A stretch of 64,000 bases of DNA, from positions 3,953,510 to 4,017,509 of the forward strand of contig NC_134907.1 in assembly GCF_041734735.1 (NCBI RefSeq). Reading direction: 5' to 3'. This stretch comes from Babylonia areolata (taxonomy: Eukaryota > Mollusca > Gastropoda > Neogastropoda > Buccinidae). The notes below the pieces were generated by a model. The model had not been told where the DNA came from, did no database searches, and saw only the letters and a list, made by a program, of their open reading frames with translations. Positions 63,111 through 64,000 of this stretch are shown piece by piece (position 1 is the first letter of the stretch; the number at the start of each line of letters is the position of its first letter). The translations under genes were made by a program, and so were the position numbers.

Positions 63111-64000
63111 GAACAACAACAAGCACAACAATAAGAAGCACAACAACAGCAACAACAAGAAGCACAACAACAACAAGAAGCACAACAACAACAAGAAGCA
63201 CAACAACAACAATCACCTGCACAGCAACAAGAAGCACAACAACAAGAAGCACAATAACAACAAGAAGGACAAGAAAAACAACTACAACAACTACAACAAA
63301 AAGCACAACAACCACAACAACAAGAAGCAGAACAACAACAACAAAGACAAGAACAACAACAACAACAAGCACAACACCAACAACTAATTCCACAACAACA
63401 AGCACAAAAACAACAACGACAGGCATAACAAAAAGAAGCACAACAACAACAGCAAGAACAACAATCAGAACAAGAAGTACAACAACAACAAGGACAACAA
63501 CAAAAACAACAACAACAACAAAAACAAGCACAGGAAGCAGCATAAGAAGATGCACAGGGACAACAAGAACATCAACAACAACAACAAGAAGCACAACAAC
63601 AACAACAACAATAACAACAAGCACAAAAACAATAAAAAGAAGCAGTACAACAACAAGAAGCTTAACAACAACAAGAAGCAGCACAACAAGCACAACAACA
63701 GGTACAAAAACAATAACCATAACAACAAGGACAACAAGCACAACAACAACAAGCACAAGAAGAAGTACAACAACAATAAGCACAACAACAACAACAAGAA
63801 GCACAACAACAAATGCAACAAAAACATCAAGAAGGACAGGAACAACAACATGAAGCACAACAACAACAAGCACAACAACAACAAGCACAACAACAACAAG
63901 CACAACAACAAGGAGAACTACAAGAAGGACAACAACAAGAAGGACAACAATAACATCAACAATCAGAAGAACAACAAGAAGCACAACAACAACAAGCACA
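63111..64000. repeat. AAC/AAGCAC array to the window edge
   Basis: Uniform array with GAAGCAC, AAGGAC and GGAGAAC blocks. It continues past the right edge, so the array is longer than seen. No gene. Confidence 0.87.

Overview
The window is eukaryotic, and I infer an invertebrate metazoan genome, possibly a mollusc or other lophotrochozoan. It holds long (CA)n, (GT)n and (TA)n microsatellites, a very large triplet-repeat array, and one non-LTR retrotransposon (LINE) of the L1/Tx1 type. There is no recognisable host gene, rRNA, tRNA, CRISPR or prokaryotic signal. The organism cannot be named from this sequence.

About 57 kb (positions 327-36192 and 42969-64000) is one continuous low-complexity array. 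It is built from AAC triplets broken every 10-20 bases by AAGCAC, GAAGCA or CCAGCA. The + strand is rich in A and C and almost lacks T, so both strands give many long but meaningless open frames (Q/A, N/K/H or T/S on +; V/L, L/C or C/A on -). The repeat phase shifts many times and stops are common in every frame, so I do not call these coding. The left edge (1-326) is a (GT)n tract of opposite strand polarity.

The array is a mosaic of higher-order units. It contains a CpG- and CACA-rich subfamily (1.7-7.1 kb), units of about 0.7 kb (9.9-12.7 kb), a unit of about 3.03 kb in three copies (12.7-22.0 kb) and a 761-bp unit (25.6-27.4 kb). A unit of about 1.13 kb alternates between two length forms (27.6-34.2 kb), followed by a 684-bp repeat (34.3-35.6 kb). 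A block of about 2.2 kb recurs 12 kb away (48.9-51.2 and 60.9-63.1 kb). A conserved T-rich island of about 135 bp recurs eight times, plus one stub and one site where it is missing.

The LINE occupies 36193-42951. It has a 2.2-kb leader full of microsatellites and without an ORF1, and one intact ORF2 of about 1262 codons (endonuclease, reverse transcriptase, C-terminal zinc-knuckle-like motif). A 3' UTR of about 0.7 kb follows, with a long TA tract, an AATAAA signal and an A tail. A 16-17-bp direct repeat of array sequence flanks it, and a local tandem unit of 105-114 bp resumes directly on its far side. It therefore inserted into an existing array. It is the only protein-coding gene in the window.
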